IMG/VR virus record: IMGVR_UViG_3300041411_000178 | Location: 160,005 to 224,004 of that record | Reading direction: 5' to 3' (one strand) | DNA: 64,000 bases | DNA from: a virus | In this document: positions 33,301 through 42,058 of the stretch, in pieces | Layout of the letters: each line of letters opens with the position of its first letter | Numbering within the stretch: the first letter of the stretch is position 1 | The notes under the pieces: model-generated | Seen by the model: only the letters and a program-made list of their open reading frames with translations | Told to the model about the DNA's origin: nothing | Databases searched by the model: none | Made by a program: the position numbers and the translations under genes

Positions 33301-34560
33301 TTAAGGTGCTGGTCCGATAAGCTCTAGTACCGGTCTCCAGCCGTAGCCACCGTGTGTGGATCCCGGAGCCTGATACCAAAGTCCGTTGAAGCCAGGATAC
33401 CCGCGAGTCAATGGTCCGTTACCAGCCCAGTGTTCTTGGCAAAGTGTGAGCTCGCCGTTACCAGTACTGTTGTTCCAATAAACATCTGCGTTGCTGTAGT
33501 TGGCCCACCGATCATTAGCCGAGCCCTGATAGTTAACGGTCACACGAGCAAAGTACGCATCGTATTCACCGCCAGCAGCGCTCGCTGGATCCGGACCGTT
33601 ACCGCCCGTCATGAGACGGACCTTATAAAGGTTCCCGGCGATCTCGATGGTCTTGGTGCCTTTAGCAGCACCCATGGCATCGAGCGTCTCCCACAACACG
33701 GCTGTGCGCATTGGCTTCATCGCGATGTAGAACGTTTTACCGTTATCAATAAACTTCAACCAGCTTGGATTATCGTCTGGCGGTGTAATGCCGGTGATAC
33801 CCAGTTCTGTTGCTAAAGCGTTGGCCGTGATGAGATCCGCACCTGCTACCTCACCTTTAAACGGACTCGGTGGAATGCTGGACTTCTTAACCAGCATCGG
33901 TCTCCAGCCGTAATACGTTTGCGGGTTGTTAGCCGGCATGTTCCAGATACCCATGATCGGGTGGTTACCGCTGGAGTTCTGCCAGTCGTTGCCGCGCAAG
34001 CAAAAACCGTTGGCGAGCTGCTCTGCACAGATGGTAAAAACACCATCACTCAGGTCAGTACCGCCAGGAGCACCAAGACCCAGCATTGTCCGGGTGTAAT
34101 CACCCCAGATAGGTGCTGACTCGATACCTACACGATCCGTGTTGTCGTATATCGCATACATGTAACGGTTCCAGTTACCGCCGGCGTTTGAAGGCACAGA
34201 GGAACCTGAAGGAGAGATTGCACCGGTCATTAACTGACAGATGTAAACTTCGCCTTGAATCGTTACTTCTTTTGCACCACCATTGGTAGCAGCGGCAATG
34301 GCTTCGTAAGTGGTGGCGTAACGAATAGGCTTCTTAGCAATGTACAGCTCAAGCCCACTCTCTTCAATGAAATGTAACCAACCACCGTCGACGTTCATTG
34401 GAGCGCCGGTGTCCAGTCCAACCAGTCCAGCCAGCGTATCCCCGTAAGTAAAGTCTGCCGACTTCGTTATTCCTTTAAACGGAGTCCCCTCTGGGAAAGG
34501 GATGTCAGAGTTGTCATTGGCTCCTGTCTTATATGCCGTTGCAAGCATCGCTTCATTCAT
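33301..34560 (-). CDS. Adhesin paralogue 5 with two tandem tip domains (419 aa)
   Basis: Starts MNEAMLATAYKTG. It then has two copies of the tip domain in tandem: copy 1 (about 28-228) with WLHFIEESGLELYIAKKPIRY, VTIQGEVYICQLMTGA, GWRPMLVKK; copy 2 (about 230-419) with WLKFIDNGKTFYIAMKPMR, IEIAGNLYKVRLMTGG, GGEYDAYFARV, RGYPGFNGLW, GWRPVLELIG. No FN3 domain. Duplication within the gene mirrors duplication of the genes. Likely tail fibre tip or receptor-binding protein. Confidence 0.75.
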   Translation of the reverse strand: MNEAMLATAYKTGANDNSDIPFPEGTPFKGITKSADFTYGDTLAGLVGLDTGAPMNVDGGWLHFIEESGLELYIAKKPIRYATTYEAIAAATNGGAKEVTIQGEVYICQLMTGAISPSGSSVPSNAGGNWNRYMYAIYDNTDRVGIESAPIWGDYTRTMLGLGAPGGTDLSDGVFTICAEQLANGFCLRGNDWQNSSGNHPIMGIWNMPANNPQTYYGWRPMLVKKSSIPPSPFKGEVAGADLITANALATELGITGITPPDDNPSWLKFIDNGKTFYIAMKPMRTAVLWETLDAMGAAKGTKTIEIAGNLYKVRLMTGGNGPDPASAAGGEYDAYFARVTVNYQGSANDRWANYSNADVYWNNSTGNGELTLCQEHWAGNGPLTRGYPGFNGLWYQAPGSTHGGYGWRPVLELIGPAP

Positions 34561-34585
34561 TTCACGATCCTTTAATGAAAAAGTA

Positions 34586-34620
34586 ACACAAGGAACCTCC
34601 CCGAAAGGAGGCCCCTGTGT
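34586..34620 (-). terminator. Hairpin after the collagen-like fibre gene
   Basis: An imperfect 35-base inverted repeat with core CCTCC-CCGAAA-GGAGG and outer ACACAAGG/CCTGTGT arms, 8 bp after the fibre stop. It would reduce read-through from the fibre into the adhesin genes. Confidence 0.6.
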
Positions 34621-34627
34621 TCAGCGG

Positions 34628-37600
34628 TTAAGGTACTACCGCACCCGAAGCGCCAACCCACTCAACACCGTCCCAGAAGAACGTGAGGATGGTACGGCTA
34701 CCGGTCAGGCTTGGAGGAGCACCTGTGTTCCAGACCAGCACAGTAGCGCCAGTTGGAGCAAAGGTGATTGCCCCGGCAGCACCGTTGACTTTCACCACCA
34801 GGGTTTGAGCCCGAGCCGGAGCTTTAGGACCATCACCGAGGGTAATCGTCTTGGCGGTTGCACCAGTGTTGTTGACAATCAATGTACCAGTGGTCAGTGG
34901 ATCTACCGAGCCCGTAGCTGCGAGTGTCTGAATCGACAGATCGTAGCGGTTGAACTCGATCCACTGCGTGCCTTTGTAAACGTACGTTTTACCGTCGTTC
35001 GCAGGACCCGAGATGCCAGGAGTAGGTGCGGTGTAAACCACCCACGTCTTGTCACCTTTACGCAGGTACAGGTTGGTGTCCGCTGGGACATCAGCAAAAC
35101 CAGGTACGAATGCAGTGATCTGCGCCTGGATCTTGCCGAAGGCCGTGAGGACCGTGTCAGCAGCAGTGATAGCACCACCGGTGGCAAAGCTGATACCCGC
35201 CAGCGGAGTAGACCGTGTACGAGCCGGAGTGTAGTAGAGGTTGGTAGTCCCTTCCACCACCGCATCGGTAGTACCCGGGGAGGCTACCAGACCAACGTAA
35301 ACAGTACCCGACCAGCGGAACTGAGCATTGGTTGCGAGGGAGATGTAGATCTTCCCTGCTTCACCAGTTGCTGGGAAAGCCGCTTGGTTAGCAAACTCCA
35401 CCACGTCATCAACGTAGCTCGGCAGTTGACCTGCCGGAACGGTACCGTTAACCAGCGTTGCAACCGTCTGGCCCAGTGCTGCGAGAGGAACACCACCCAG
35501 GCTACCGATCGTAGGGGCATTGTACGCACCCCAGGAACCGACGTCCTGACCGTTGAGACGCACACGCATGTACGGCTGGTTGTCAGCAGGTGGTTCGTCG
35601 AACTGAGGAGGAAACTCCAGCTCTACCCACTCGCCTTCGTTGGTTTCGCTACCTTCAACCAGTTGGCGAACGTAAACCTTACCAGCAATCATGGCAGGGG
35701 CTTCATCAACCGGCAGCATGACCCACTCGTTGCCGAGACGGACTACTTTACCAGCAGACAGTTCTGGCGAGTTAACATCACCCGCAACCAGTTGACCCCA
35801 GTACACCCAACCCGACACAGCCGACTTGTAGTAAACCTTGAAGCTGTCGGAAACAGCCCAGTCACCCACGTTACCGGTAAAGCCAGCGCTTGGAGCATCC
35901 ACACCAGCAGGCAGAGTAATCCAGGACGAACCTTTCTCACCCTTGTCACCTTTCTTGCCGATACCGACAGGACCAGGAACACCCTGGATACCCTGAGGAC
36001 CGCGAACCAGACCGATGTCGATCCACTCACCGCCGTTAGCGGTAGTCCAGATGGCCAGGTTGTTACCAACCAGATAACCATCACCCAGCGAACCGGTAGG
36101 GACCGCAGTTTCCAGCGCAGCCAGCGTTGGGTAAGCACCCAGGATGTTGATCGAGGTACCTGCTTCACCCTTCTCACCATCGTTACCCTGAGGACCAGGC
36201 AGACCCGTGATGTCGTACGGACCATCCCACTCACCATCGGTCAAGACATACAGCATCTTGTCGTTGGAAGTGAACCAGCCGTCGCCTTCTTCAGAGTTAG
36301 CCGGCAGAGGCAGATAGGTAGGGCCTGCAACAGTACCACGCAGCTTCAGACCGATACCTTGGATACCACGCTCACCAGGAGCGCCCACTGGACCGCAATC
36401 GACCCACACGCCGCCCAGAGAGATCTGGAGGTGCTTGTCCAGGTCAACGTAGGCTTTACCGCCGTTGAGGAGTGGATCAGGTACGTTGGCATCTTCAGCG
36501 GTCAGGATCTTGATGATCGTGATCGAGGAACCGTTGGCGCCCGGAGCACCGTCGCTACCGTCTTCACCTTTGAACTGACCCAGATTCACCCATGCAGCAC
36601 CGATGTGGGCATACAGAGTGTTGGTATCACGGACAGCGTAGACGTCCTGTTCTTCCGGAGAGGCCGGCAGGGAGCCGTAAGTGGATACCGAACCCTTGAT
36701 GATGATGTTGGTACCGTTAGTACCGTTGGTACCTACCAGGCTGGAAAGGAACTCGAGTTCCGAACCACTGTGGCCGTTATCCAGCCAGAGCTGGTAAGTC
36801 GATTGACCACGGAAAGGACCCACGTCCACCCAAACAGCATCAGTGAGGATGTGCAGGTGACCGTCGTCAGCAGTGACGTAACCGTCTTGCTCTTCTGGGT
36901 TTTGGATATTGCCCAGTTGAGGAGCGTTAGCCACGGTGCCTTTAACGGTGAGGTTCTTACCACGAGGACCTTCAGGACCTGGCACAGTGGACTTCAACGA
37001 AAGCAACCACTGTTGCAGGGTGCCGCCGTAGCCGTCTTCAACAGCCAGATCGTAAGCCGACAGACCACCTACCGAGCCGAGGTCAACGTATTGCTCAGCG
37101 TCAGTCACCCAAACGTACAGGTGGCTACCGACGTACCAGGCTTCAGTTGCAACACCTGGGGTTGGCAGCAGCGCTTCGGTATCTTTGGCACCCATCACTT
37201 CGAAAGGCGAACGAGGAGGACCTTCAGGACCTGGGTCACCAGGAGTGGTCGACTTCAGGGAAGCAACGAACTCGGCTTCAGTACCGGTGTTACCGATGTT
37301 CAGCCAGGATTGATAAGCGGACTTACCTACCAGGCTGGCCAGCCATTGTGCCTGAGTACCCGCGAAGCCGTCAGCCTGAGCAACCTGGAACGCCGACTTA
37401 CCTTCTGGACCTTCCAGACCAATCGAACTCCAGACTGGATCAGCATCAGGATCGCTACCGTCACCACCCGGTACCAGCAACCAAAGGTCGCTCTTCCAGA
37501 TATACGCGTCACCGATCGATACAGCGTTAACCGGAGGAAGTGCTTGTGCATCGGGCCAGGTACCCAAAAGGGTCACACCGCGGTCGCCCAACAGGGAACC

Positions 37601-38377
37601 CGAGTCGGACCAATCCACACCGTTCCAGACACGCAGGGAGCCGGTCACGAAGTAAGCGGTACCTTCAGCCAGGCCTTCGGTAGGAATAGCGTCCAGTTCG
37701 GCTTGGCTGTTCAGCGTACCGATAACCTTAACCGAACCCACAGAACCGGCAGCGCCTTTAAGGCTCAGCAGGAAGTCCGCCTCGGTACCGGTGTTACCCT
37801 GATCCAACCAGATCTGGTAAGTGCTCTTGCCGACCAGGCTGGTCAGCCACTGGGATTGGTTACCCTGGAAACCACCGTCTTGAGCGATTTCGAAAGCCGA
37901 CTTGCCCGCATCGCCTTTCAGGCCGATGGTGACCCAGCCGTCAGGCTGAGGGATGAGCAGCCAGATGTCGCTCTTCCAGATGTAGGCATCACCCACTTCA
38001 TTCAGCGTGTGATCCGGGAGCGGCTGGTTATCGGGCCAGGTGCCGAGCAGGGTAATACCCCGTGGACCCAGCAGTAGACCAGAGCTGATCCATTCGGTCA
38101 GGTTCCAGACAACCAGCGAACCTTCAACGAAGTAGGCGTCGCCTTTGGCGAGGTCTTCAGTTGGCAGTGCGTCCAGATCGGTCTGGGAAATGTTGCCGAT
38201 CACATTCAGACCGCCAACTACCAGAGCCTGGAATTGATCGAGCAGATAACGGGTACGGTTCGCCAGCAGAATTGCTGCACGGTTATCCGGACCATCCGGA
38301 CCACCACGGACCGGTTCCCCTGTTTCAATAAGGGGGATGTCTTCGGGAAATTCACTTACTTCTTCAATGTTAGCCAT
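34628..38377 (-). CDS. Large tail fibre with collagen-like stretches (1249 aa)
   Basis: The N-terminus holds ANRTRYLLDQF, typical of fibre attachment regions. Then come at least nine repeats of the pattern V.G....LP....GD.Y.V...L.VW...W...G, alternating with six copies of [ST]A[FY]..A...G..GT...WL.SL (for example AFQVAQADGFAGTQAQWLASL, split in reading). Between them lie Gly-X-Y stretches such as GPQGIQGVPGPVG and GDKGEKG, which form collagen-like triple helices. The C-terminal 120 residues are a small beta domain. A trimeric host-binding fibre, in the tail, expressed late. The reverse strand carries a long spurious open frame. Confidence 0.88.
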   Translation of the reverse strand: MANIEEVSEFPEDIPLIETGEPVRGGPDGPDNRAAILLANRTRYLLDQFQALVVGGLNVIGNISQTDLDALPTEDLAKGDAYFVEGSLVVWNLTEWISSGLLLGPRGITLLGTWPDNQPLPDHTLNEVGDAYIWKSDIWLLIPQPDGWVTIGLKGDAGKSAFEIAQDGGFQGNQSQWLTSLVGKSTYQIWLDQGNTGTEADFLLSLKGAAGSVGSVKVIGTLNSQAELDAIPTEGLAEGTAYFVTGSLRVWNGVDWSDSGSLLGDRGVTLLGTWPDAQALPPVNAVSIGDAYIWKSDLWLLVPGGDGSDPDADPVWSSIGLEGPEGKSAFQVAQADGFAGTQAQWLASLVGKSAYQSWLNIGNTGTEAEFVASLKSTTPGDPGPEGPPRSPFEVMGAKDTEALLPTPGVATEAWYVGSHLYVWVTDAEQYVDLGSVGGLSAYDLAVEDGYGGTLQQWLLSLKSTVPGPEGPRGKNLTVKGTVANAPQLGNIQNPEEQDGYVTADDGHLHILTDAVWVDVGPFRGQSTYQLWLDNGHSGSELEFLSSLVGTNGTNGTNIIIKGSVSTYGSLPASPEEQDVYAVRDTNTLYAHIGAAWVNLGQFKGEDGSDGAPGANGSSITIIKILTAEDANVPDPLLNGGKAYVDLDKHLQISLGGVWVDCGPVGAPGERGIQGIGLKLRGTVAGPTYLPLPANSEEGDGWFTSNDKMLYVLTDGEWDGPYDITGLPGPQGNDGEKGEAGTSINILGAYPTLAALETAVPTGSLGDGYLVGNNLAIWTTANGGEWIDIGLVRGPQGIQGVPGPVGIGKKGDKGEKGSSWITLPAGVDAPSAGFTGNVGDWAVSDSFKVYYKSAVSGWVYWGQLVAGDVNSPELSAGKVVRLGNEWVMLPVDEAPAMIAGKVYVRQLVEGSETNEGEWVELEFPPQFDEPPADNQPYMRVRLNGQDVGSWGAYNAPTIGSLGGVPLAALGQTVATLVNGTVPAGQLPSYVDDVVEFANQAAFPATGEAGKIYISLATNAQFRWSGTVYVGLVASPGTTDAVVEGTTNLYYTPARTRSTPLAGISFATGGAITAADTVLTAFGKIQAQITAFVPGFADVPADTNLYLRKGDKTWVVYTAPTPGISGPANDGKTYVYKGTQWIEFNRYDLSIQTLAATGSVDPLTTGTLIVNNTGATAKTITLGDGPKAPARAQTLVVKVNGAAGAITFAPTGATVLVWNTGAPPSLTGSRTILTFFWDGVEWVGASGAVVP

Positions 38378-38416
38378 GACTCGTCCCTTCAGGAAATGAG
38401 TTTAAAATAGTGGTCC

Positions 38417-39004
38417 TTACTGGTAGGTAAGAGTCCCATCGTGCAGATACGTGCCGTCGTGGATAGCGTCGGTGATAACACCACCGTTGCTTTCAACAAT
38501 CGTCAGCGTACCTACAACGGTGTGTGAATCGATGGTGGCCAAGGTCACCTGTTGGTCAATCGTGATTTCTTCATCAACCAGCACGTACTTGCAGCTGTTC
38601 TTGATGATTTGCAACACTGTTTCGGCGTTTTTGGAACCCTTACTCACCAAAACTGCCCCCGACACACTATCACCCTCTCCTGACAGAAGGTAAATGCCCT
38701 GTACCGTTTTTGCCTGAAGATCAGCAAGGGCCAGCGGGGTGGGTTCAATGAGGTTGGCCGGTCCGTTGGCAGTGTAGTCGGCCGGCTGATACTTCTGGTC
38801 GACTCCCGTGAAAAGGGCTGGTGAATCAACATCGACCAGGTAGGTGATGACGCCCGCATTGTCCGCTTTGCGGAAATTCGAGAAAGTGACTTGGCCGAGG
38901 GTCAGGGCGGTGAGTGCATTTACGAAGGTCGGTTCATCCTTATAGCGGTCTTGGTTATAAGCGATAAACCTGTCCAAAAACAGTTGTTCGTTTGGAGAGG
39001 CCAT
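38417..39004 (-). CDS. Probable virion protein, paralogue of the 19352 gene (195 aa)
   Basis: ATG at 39004 (a GTG 12 bp upstream is weaker). The first 110 residues align with the 19352 product (LFLDRFIAYNQDRYKDE; QKYQPADYT; PTPLALADLQAKTVQGIYLL in parts). The C-terminal half carries a beta-strand series typical of structural proteins (VTLATIDSHTVVGTLTIVES). First gene of the minus tail cluster. No early motif is found upstream on this strand. Confidence 0.7.
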   Translation of the reverse strand: MASPNEQLFLDRFIAYNQDRYKDEPTFVNALTALTLGQVTFSNFRKADNAGVITYLVDVDSPALFTGVDQKYQPADYTANGPANLIEPTPLALADLQAKTVQGIYLLSGEGDSVSGAVLVSKGSKNAETVLQIIKNSCKYVLVDEEITIDQQVTLATIDSHTVVGTLTIVESNGGVITDAIHDGTYLHDGTLTYQ

Positions 39005-39094
39005 ATTTAGTTCCACAGTAGGGTCAGGGGGCTTGGAGCATAAAATTGCAAAATAAGATAGTCAGTGTGATTTCATTTATAATAAAACTCAAAC

Positions 39095-39103
39095 CTACAT
39101 TAT
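39095..39103 (+). promoter_or_regulatory. phiKZ-type early promoter motif, site 5 (CTACATTAT)
   Basis: CTCAAACCTACATTATTTATCCGG in the divergent gap between the minus tail cluster and the + unit, 44 bp before the ATG at 39148. Confidence 0.7.
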
Positions 39104-39147
39104 TTATCCGGAACTCCATTTCTTTTCAAACTTTTGCAGGGGCGTTT

Positions 39148-39261
39148 ATGCGCAGCAGACCTGTTAACAAGCAAGCCTTGATTATCCTGTTGATTCAAGT
39201 GCTTGGGCCCTTTGTTGCTATCGGGATTGTACTCCTGATCAAACCTTTTATTAATTCGTAA
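39148..39261 (+). CDS. Very small membrane protein (37 aa)
   Basis: ATG after GCAGGGGCGTTT. Basic start (MRSRPVNKQA), one long hydrophobic helix with a Gly-Pro kink (LIILLIQVLGPFVAIGIVLL in part), and KPFINS at the end. It heads a ten-gene early unit. Confidence 0.6.
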   Translation: MRSRPVNKQALIILLIQVLGPFVAIGIVLLIKPFINS

Positions 39262-39278
39262 CGGATAAGGAATTTATC

Positions 39279-39710
39279 ATGAACGACAAACAGAAAGCCA
39301 AGGTCGTCATTCGTCCTAATGAAGACGGCATCGACGTCAACTATGGTCCTTTGGTTGCTGGTAACTTGGACGGTATTCCGTTCGTTGCTGAGGACTGGTA
39401 CTTGGACATGCTCAAGCTGCCGTACGTGATCATGGACAAGATCCCTGAATTCCTCATGGATTTCAAGTTGGATGTGGAACTCAGTGTGGAGAGTGGTCGC
39501 AAGATCATCGTTCATATCCTGGACAAGGCTGACATTCGCCAACTGGCGGTGGCGTTCTCCAAGGTAGGTGGTGGTCGTTGGGTTGGCGTTCACCACAAGT
39601 GCCGTTGGTTGGAGACCTTCGAGAACGGTCATGTTGTCAACGGTCATCAGACCATTGATGAGTTCTACACGGGCATGACGGCAGAGCAGATCGAACACTC
39701 CAAGTACTGA
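39279..39710 (+). CDS. Paralogue family D, member 1 (unknown, 143 aa)
   Basis: ATG after TAAGGAATTTATC. Related to the 40369 product: VVIRPNEDGIDVNYGPLVAGNLDGIPF aligns with VLLKDTAGVERDWGRLVNTNLDGISF (parts), followed by a DMLKLPY/DMSVFDIAY stretch and a [DE][RI].[VL].[EQ]... helix near the end. Extra C-terminal 40 residues. Unknown function. Confidence 0.7.
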   Translation: MNDKQKAKVVIRPNEDGIDVNYGPLVAGNLDGIPFVAEDWYLDMLKLPYVIMDKIPEFLMDFKLDVELSVESGRKIIVHILDKADIRQLAVAFSKVGGGRWVGVHHKCRWLETFENGHVVNGHQTIDEFYTGMTAEQIEHSKY

Positions 39711-39723
39711 CGGGGGTAATGCG

Positions 39724-39969
39724 ATGGGCAGTCAACTAGGTATCGGCAAACTTAACGGCGGGCTGTTCATCGCAGATCAGGATACACTGATCAGACTAAA
39801 GGTTTGCTTCAGACCTTACAAGGCCAAGTACGAGTACAAGACTTTTAATGTTCCAACTGTGTACGCGATGACTCGCGGCTGCGAAAAGCTGTTGGTTGCG
39901 CACTTTAATAAACATCACCTTGACGTACGCGTTATGCTTGAGTATAGCGCACGCAAGAGACCTCTTTAG
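39724..39969 (+). CDS. Unknown 81-aa basic protein
   Basis: ATG 14 bp after the previous stop, behind GGGGGTAATGCG. Lys/Arg/Tyr-rich with a mixed fold. No recognised motif. Confidence 0.65.
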   Translation: MGSQLGIGKLNGGLFIADQDTLIRLKVCFRPYKAKYEYKTFNVPTVYAMTRGCEKLLVAHFNKHHLDVRVMLEYSARKRPL

Positions 39970-39977
39970 GAATAAAC

Positions 39978-40355
39978 ATGGCTACTAGCTTACACATCGT
40001 CCTGCTCACCAAAGAACAGTTTGCAAATCAGTACCAGCGTGAAAAGTTGGAAGATGGAGGTTCGACTGACTTCAGCAACGTTGTTCACGAAGGCTACGAA
40101 AACTTCTGGATCGGCCCGCGTCTTTGGTTCCATGAAGAGTTCATGGCCAAGCCTTTCGTTTGGGGCATGAGCAGGATCATCACCAAAGATGAGTTACTGA
40201 AGATGTTGCCCCCGGCTCGGGAGTATATTAACAGCCCCGAAGAGAGTTTTGAAGCTGATGTAGTTGCTAGCGTGCTCAGTGACTACCAGGAGTTGGAGGA
40301 TAAACTGAACGTCCTCAATGAAGAGACTCATGTTCTTATCGGGCACGCGGTTTAG
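39978..40355 (+). CDS. Unknown 125-aa protein
   Basis: ATG after TTAGGAATAAAC. An alpha/beta start (SLHIVLLTKEQFANQYQREK) is followed by an aromatic centre and an acidic helical end. No recognised family. Confidence 0.65.
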   Translation: MATSLHIVLLTKEQFANQYQREKLEDGGSTDFSNVVHEGYENFWIGPRLWFHEEFMAKPFVWGMSRIITKDELLKMLPPAREYINSPEESFEADVVASVLSDYQELEDKLNVLNEETHVLIGHAV

Positions 40356-40368
40356 TCATTAGGAGAAA

Positions 40369-40686
40369 ATGATGCCTGCTCCTAAGGAACCTAAGTCGGT
40401 CTTGTTAAAAGACACGGCTGGCGTGGAAAGAGACTGGGGACGTTTGGTTAATACCAACCTCGACGGTATCTCGTTTACGGGCGACTTTTACGACATGTCC
40501 GTGTTTGATATTGCGTACAAAGTAACAGTCGTCAAACCATTTTTAATCAATAAGGCAATCAGGGTCTTCTGCCCACTGAGGCATTACACAGGTGTTTTCT
40601 ATGTTTTCGAGGATCGGGACGTAGAAGAAGTTGTGGGGTTCTTCAAGGCAAAGGGCGATTACATTGTTGACGTCGTGGAGTTATAG
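40369..40686 (+). CDS. Paralogue family D, member 2 (unknown, 105 aa)
   Basis: See the 39279 product for the aligned blocks; NLDGISF near residue 31 is the clearest anchor. ATG at 40369 or 40372; TTAGGAG lies just upstream. Shorter than member 1 by about 40 residues at the C-terminus. Confidence 0.7.
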   Translation: MMPAPKEPKSVLLKDTAGVERDWGRLVNTNLDGISFTGDFYDMSVFDIAYKVTVVKPFLINKAIRVFCPLRHYTGVFYVFEDRDVEEVVGFFKAKGDYIVDVVEL

Positions 40687-40689
40687 TTC

Positions 40690-40932
40690 ATGGGCGAAGT
40701 AATTAACATGTCGTTGTGGAAACACCGTCGTGCCGGCATACGACCTACCAGGATCTACACGGTTGGCAACACTGCAAAGACATTGGTTGTTGCGACGCTC
40801 GAGTCGCAACTTAAAACACAGCGGTCTATTTTGAATACTAGCGGTAGCGTTTACGAGCGTGAAACCGCCGCAATCAAAATAGGCGAGTTGCAAATAAAAC
40901 TCCGGAGCATCAAGGAGAAAGGCAATGGGTGA
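40690..40932 (+). CDS. Small basic protein with MGEV start (80 aa)
   Basis: Starts MGEVINMSLWKHRRAG. The following gene starts MGEVVSLGEHRARKLG and the 43853 gene MGQVVQLFPQ, so a short N-terminal tag is shared. The remainder is helical and basic (ATLESQLKTQRSI; ETAAIKIGELQIKLRS), possibly a coiled coil. Overlaps the next gene by 8 bp. Confidence 0.65.
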   Translation: MGEVINMSLWKHRRAGIRPTRIYTVGNTAKTLVVATLESQLKTQRSILNTSGSVYERETAAIKIGELQIKLRSIKEKGNG

Positions 40933-41350
40933 AGTAGTCAGTCTCGGCGAGCACAGGGCTCGTAAGTTGGGGTTCCCTGATCACGTTGCCACGGGAAGTT
41001 ACACCGACGCCAAGGGTAACAAGTGCGTGCGTCTGGAACCCAAGGCCGGTTCTAACGCCAAACCTGTCCAAGCGGTTACGTATGCTGCCCGGGTTAAAGA
41101 AGATAAAGCCTTTAAGTACGTTAAAGGCGAGACAGAACAACAGGTGCTGAAAATCCAGGAGCTCCTGCAATCGTCGATCGACATCATGTCTTACATGCCT
41201 CAGCTCAGATCTGTCACGGCGCGGGAACAAGCTGTGATTGACTCGATGAAGATCCGTGAAAAGGCTGATCAACTGGCTGCCTCTAACGGCTGGGTTATCC
41301 GTAAAGGTGATGAAGGCCAATTCATTATCAGTCCAAAGGAGAGCCTGTAA
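40925..41350 (+). CDS. Unknown protein with MGEV start (141 aa)
   Basis: N-terminus MGEVVSLGEHRARKLGFPDH, basic. A small beta segment is followed by long helices (EQQVLKIQELLQSSIDIMSYM) and an alpha/beta end. The stop overlaps the next ATG (TAATG). Unknown function. Confidence 0.65.
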   Translation: MGEVVSLGEHRARKLGFPDHVATGSYTDAKGNKCVRLEPKAGSNAKPVQAVTYAARVKEDKAFKYVKGETEQQVLKIQELLQSSIDIMSYMPQLRSVTAREQAVIDSMKIREKADQLAASNGWVIRKGDEGQFIISPKESL

Positions 41351-41868
41351 TGGCCAAGGCATATCGGCGACTAGCAAGACTCATCGCGGAGTTCCACCCC
41401 ATCGAGGGGATGACTCCAAAGATGATGAATGACAACATCATCCATTGGCGCGACTTCAAAGGTCAATTGGACGACAACACTTACCTGCGAGAGCAGCACG
41501 AATACTTCGGACGCATGCTCAATGGGTACTTCCATCGCCGTCGTTGTCATGAACCGGGAGTTCCCTTTAACAGGCGTGCTCCATTGGTGCAGATGCACAT
41601 GGGGTGGTCCAAAGACGATCCGTTCAAACACAACGACATTGTTCTGGGTCGTGTAGATGACGACATCACCTACTACGTTGTCTTCGAGAAAGCGGATGGG
41701 CGTGGCAAGGATCGGTTCTTTATCGGTTACCAACCAGCGCTTAGTTATTACACTCACCTTATCAGTGCTGGCACACATTCGGACGGACTCCTGAACACGC
41801 CGTATCAATGGCGGACTCTGGAAGAACTACGATCTGCGTGGGCAGGTGGAGCAAAGTATGGAAAATGA
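41350..41868 (+). CDS. Unknown 172-aa protein
   Basis: Begins in the TAATG overlap. Basic helical start (AKAYRRLARLIAEFH) and a His/Arg-rich middle (GYFHRRRCHEPG). The C-terminal half is beta-rich with DDITYYVVFEK. Overlaps the next start by 11 bp. Family unknown. Confidence 0.65.
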   Translation: MAKAYRRLARLIAEFHPIEGMTPKMMNDNIIHWRDFKGQLDDNTYLREQHEYFGRMLNGYFHRRRCHEPGVPFNRRAPLVQMHMGWSKDDPFKHNDIVLGRVDDDITYYVVFEKADGRGKDRFFIGYQPALSYYTHLISAGTHSDGLLNTPYQWRTLEELRSAWAGGAKYGK

Positions 41869-42058
41869 TGAAGGCGAAGGACTGGGGTATCACGTCACTT
41901 GGCCTGGGCTGGCCAGCACGGTGTTGTTTCTGGTGATGTGGGTGGTCGGCTGGATACTCGCCAAAGGGTTCTGGAGCACGTTCTTCGCTGTGCTCTTCTT
42001 TCCTTGGGGCTGGTACTTGGCGATCGAGAAAATAATGATGGCATGGGGGTGGTTGTAA
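41858..42058 (+). CDS. Small membrane protein (66 aa)
   Basis: ATG at 41858 behind AGGTGGAG. An acidic N-terminal 15 residues are followed by two Trp-rich hydrophobic helices (about 21-38 and 42-62). The gene overlaps both neighbours. Likely inner-membrane. Confidence 0.65.
   Translation: MENDEGEGLGYHVTWPGLASTVLFLVMWVVGWILAKGFWSTFFAVLFFPWGWYLAIEKIMMAWGWL

Noticed and set aside
34502-38077. 1191-codon open frame on the + strand opposite the tail fibre
   Set aside because: It mirrors the coding gene on the other strand, has no domain or sensible composition, and the fibre repeats explain the lack of stops.
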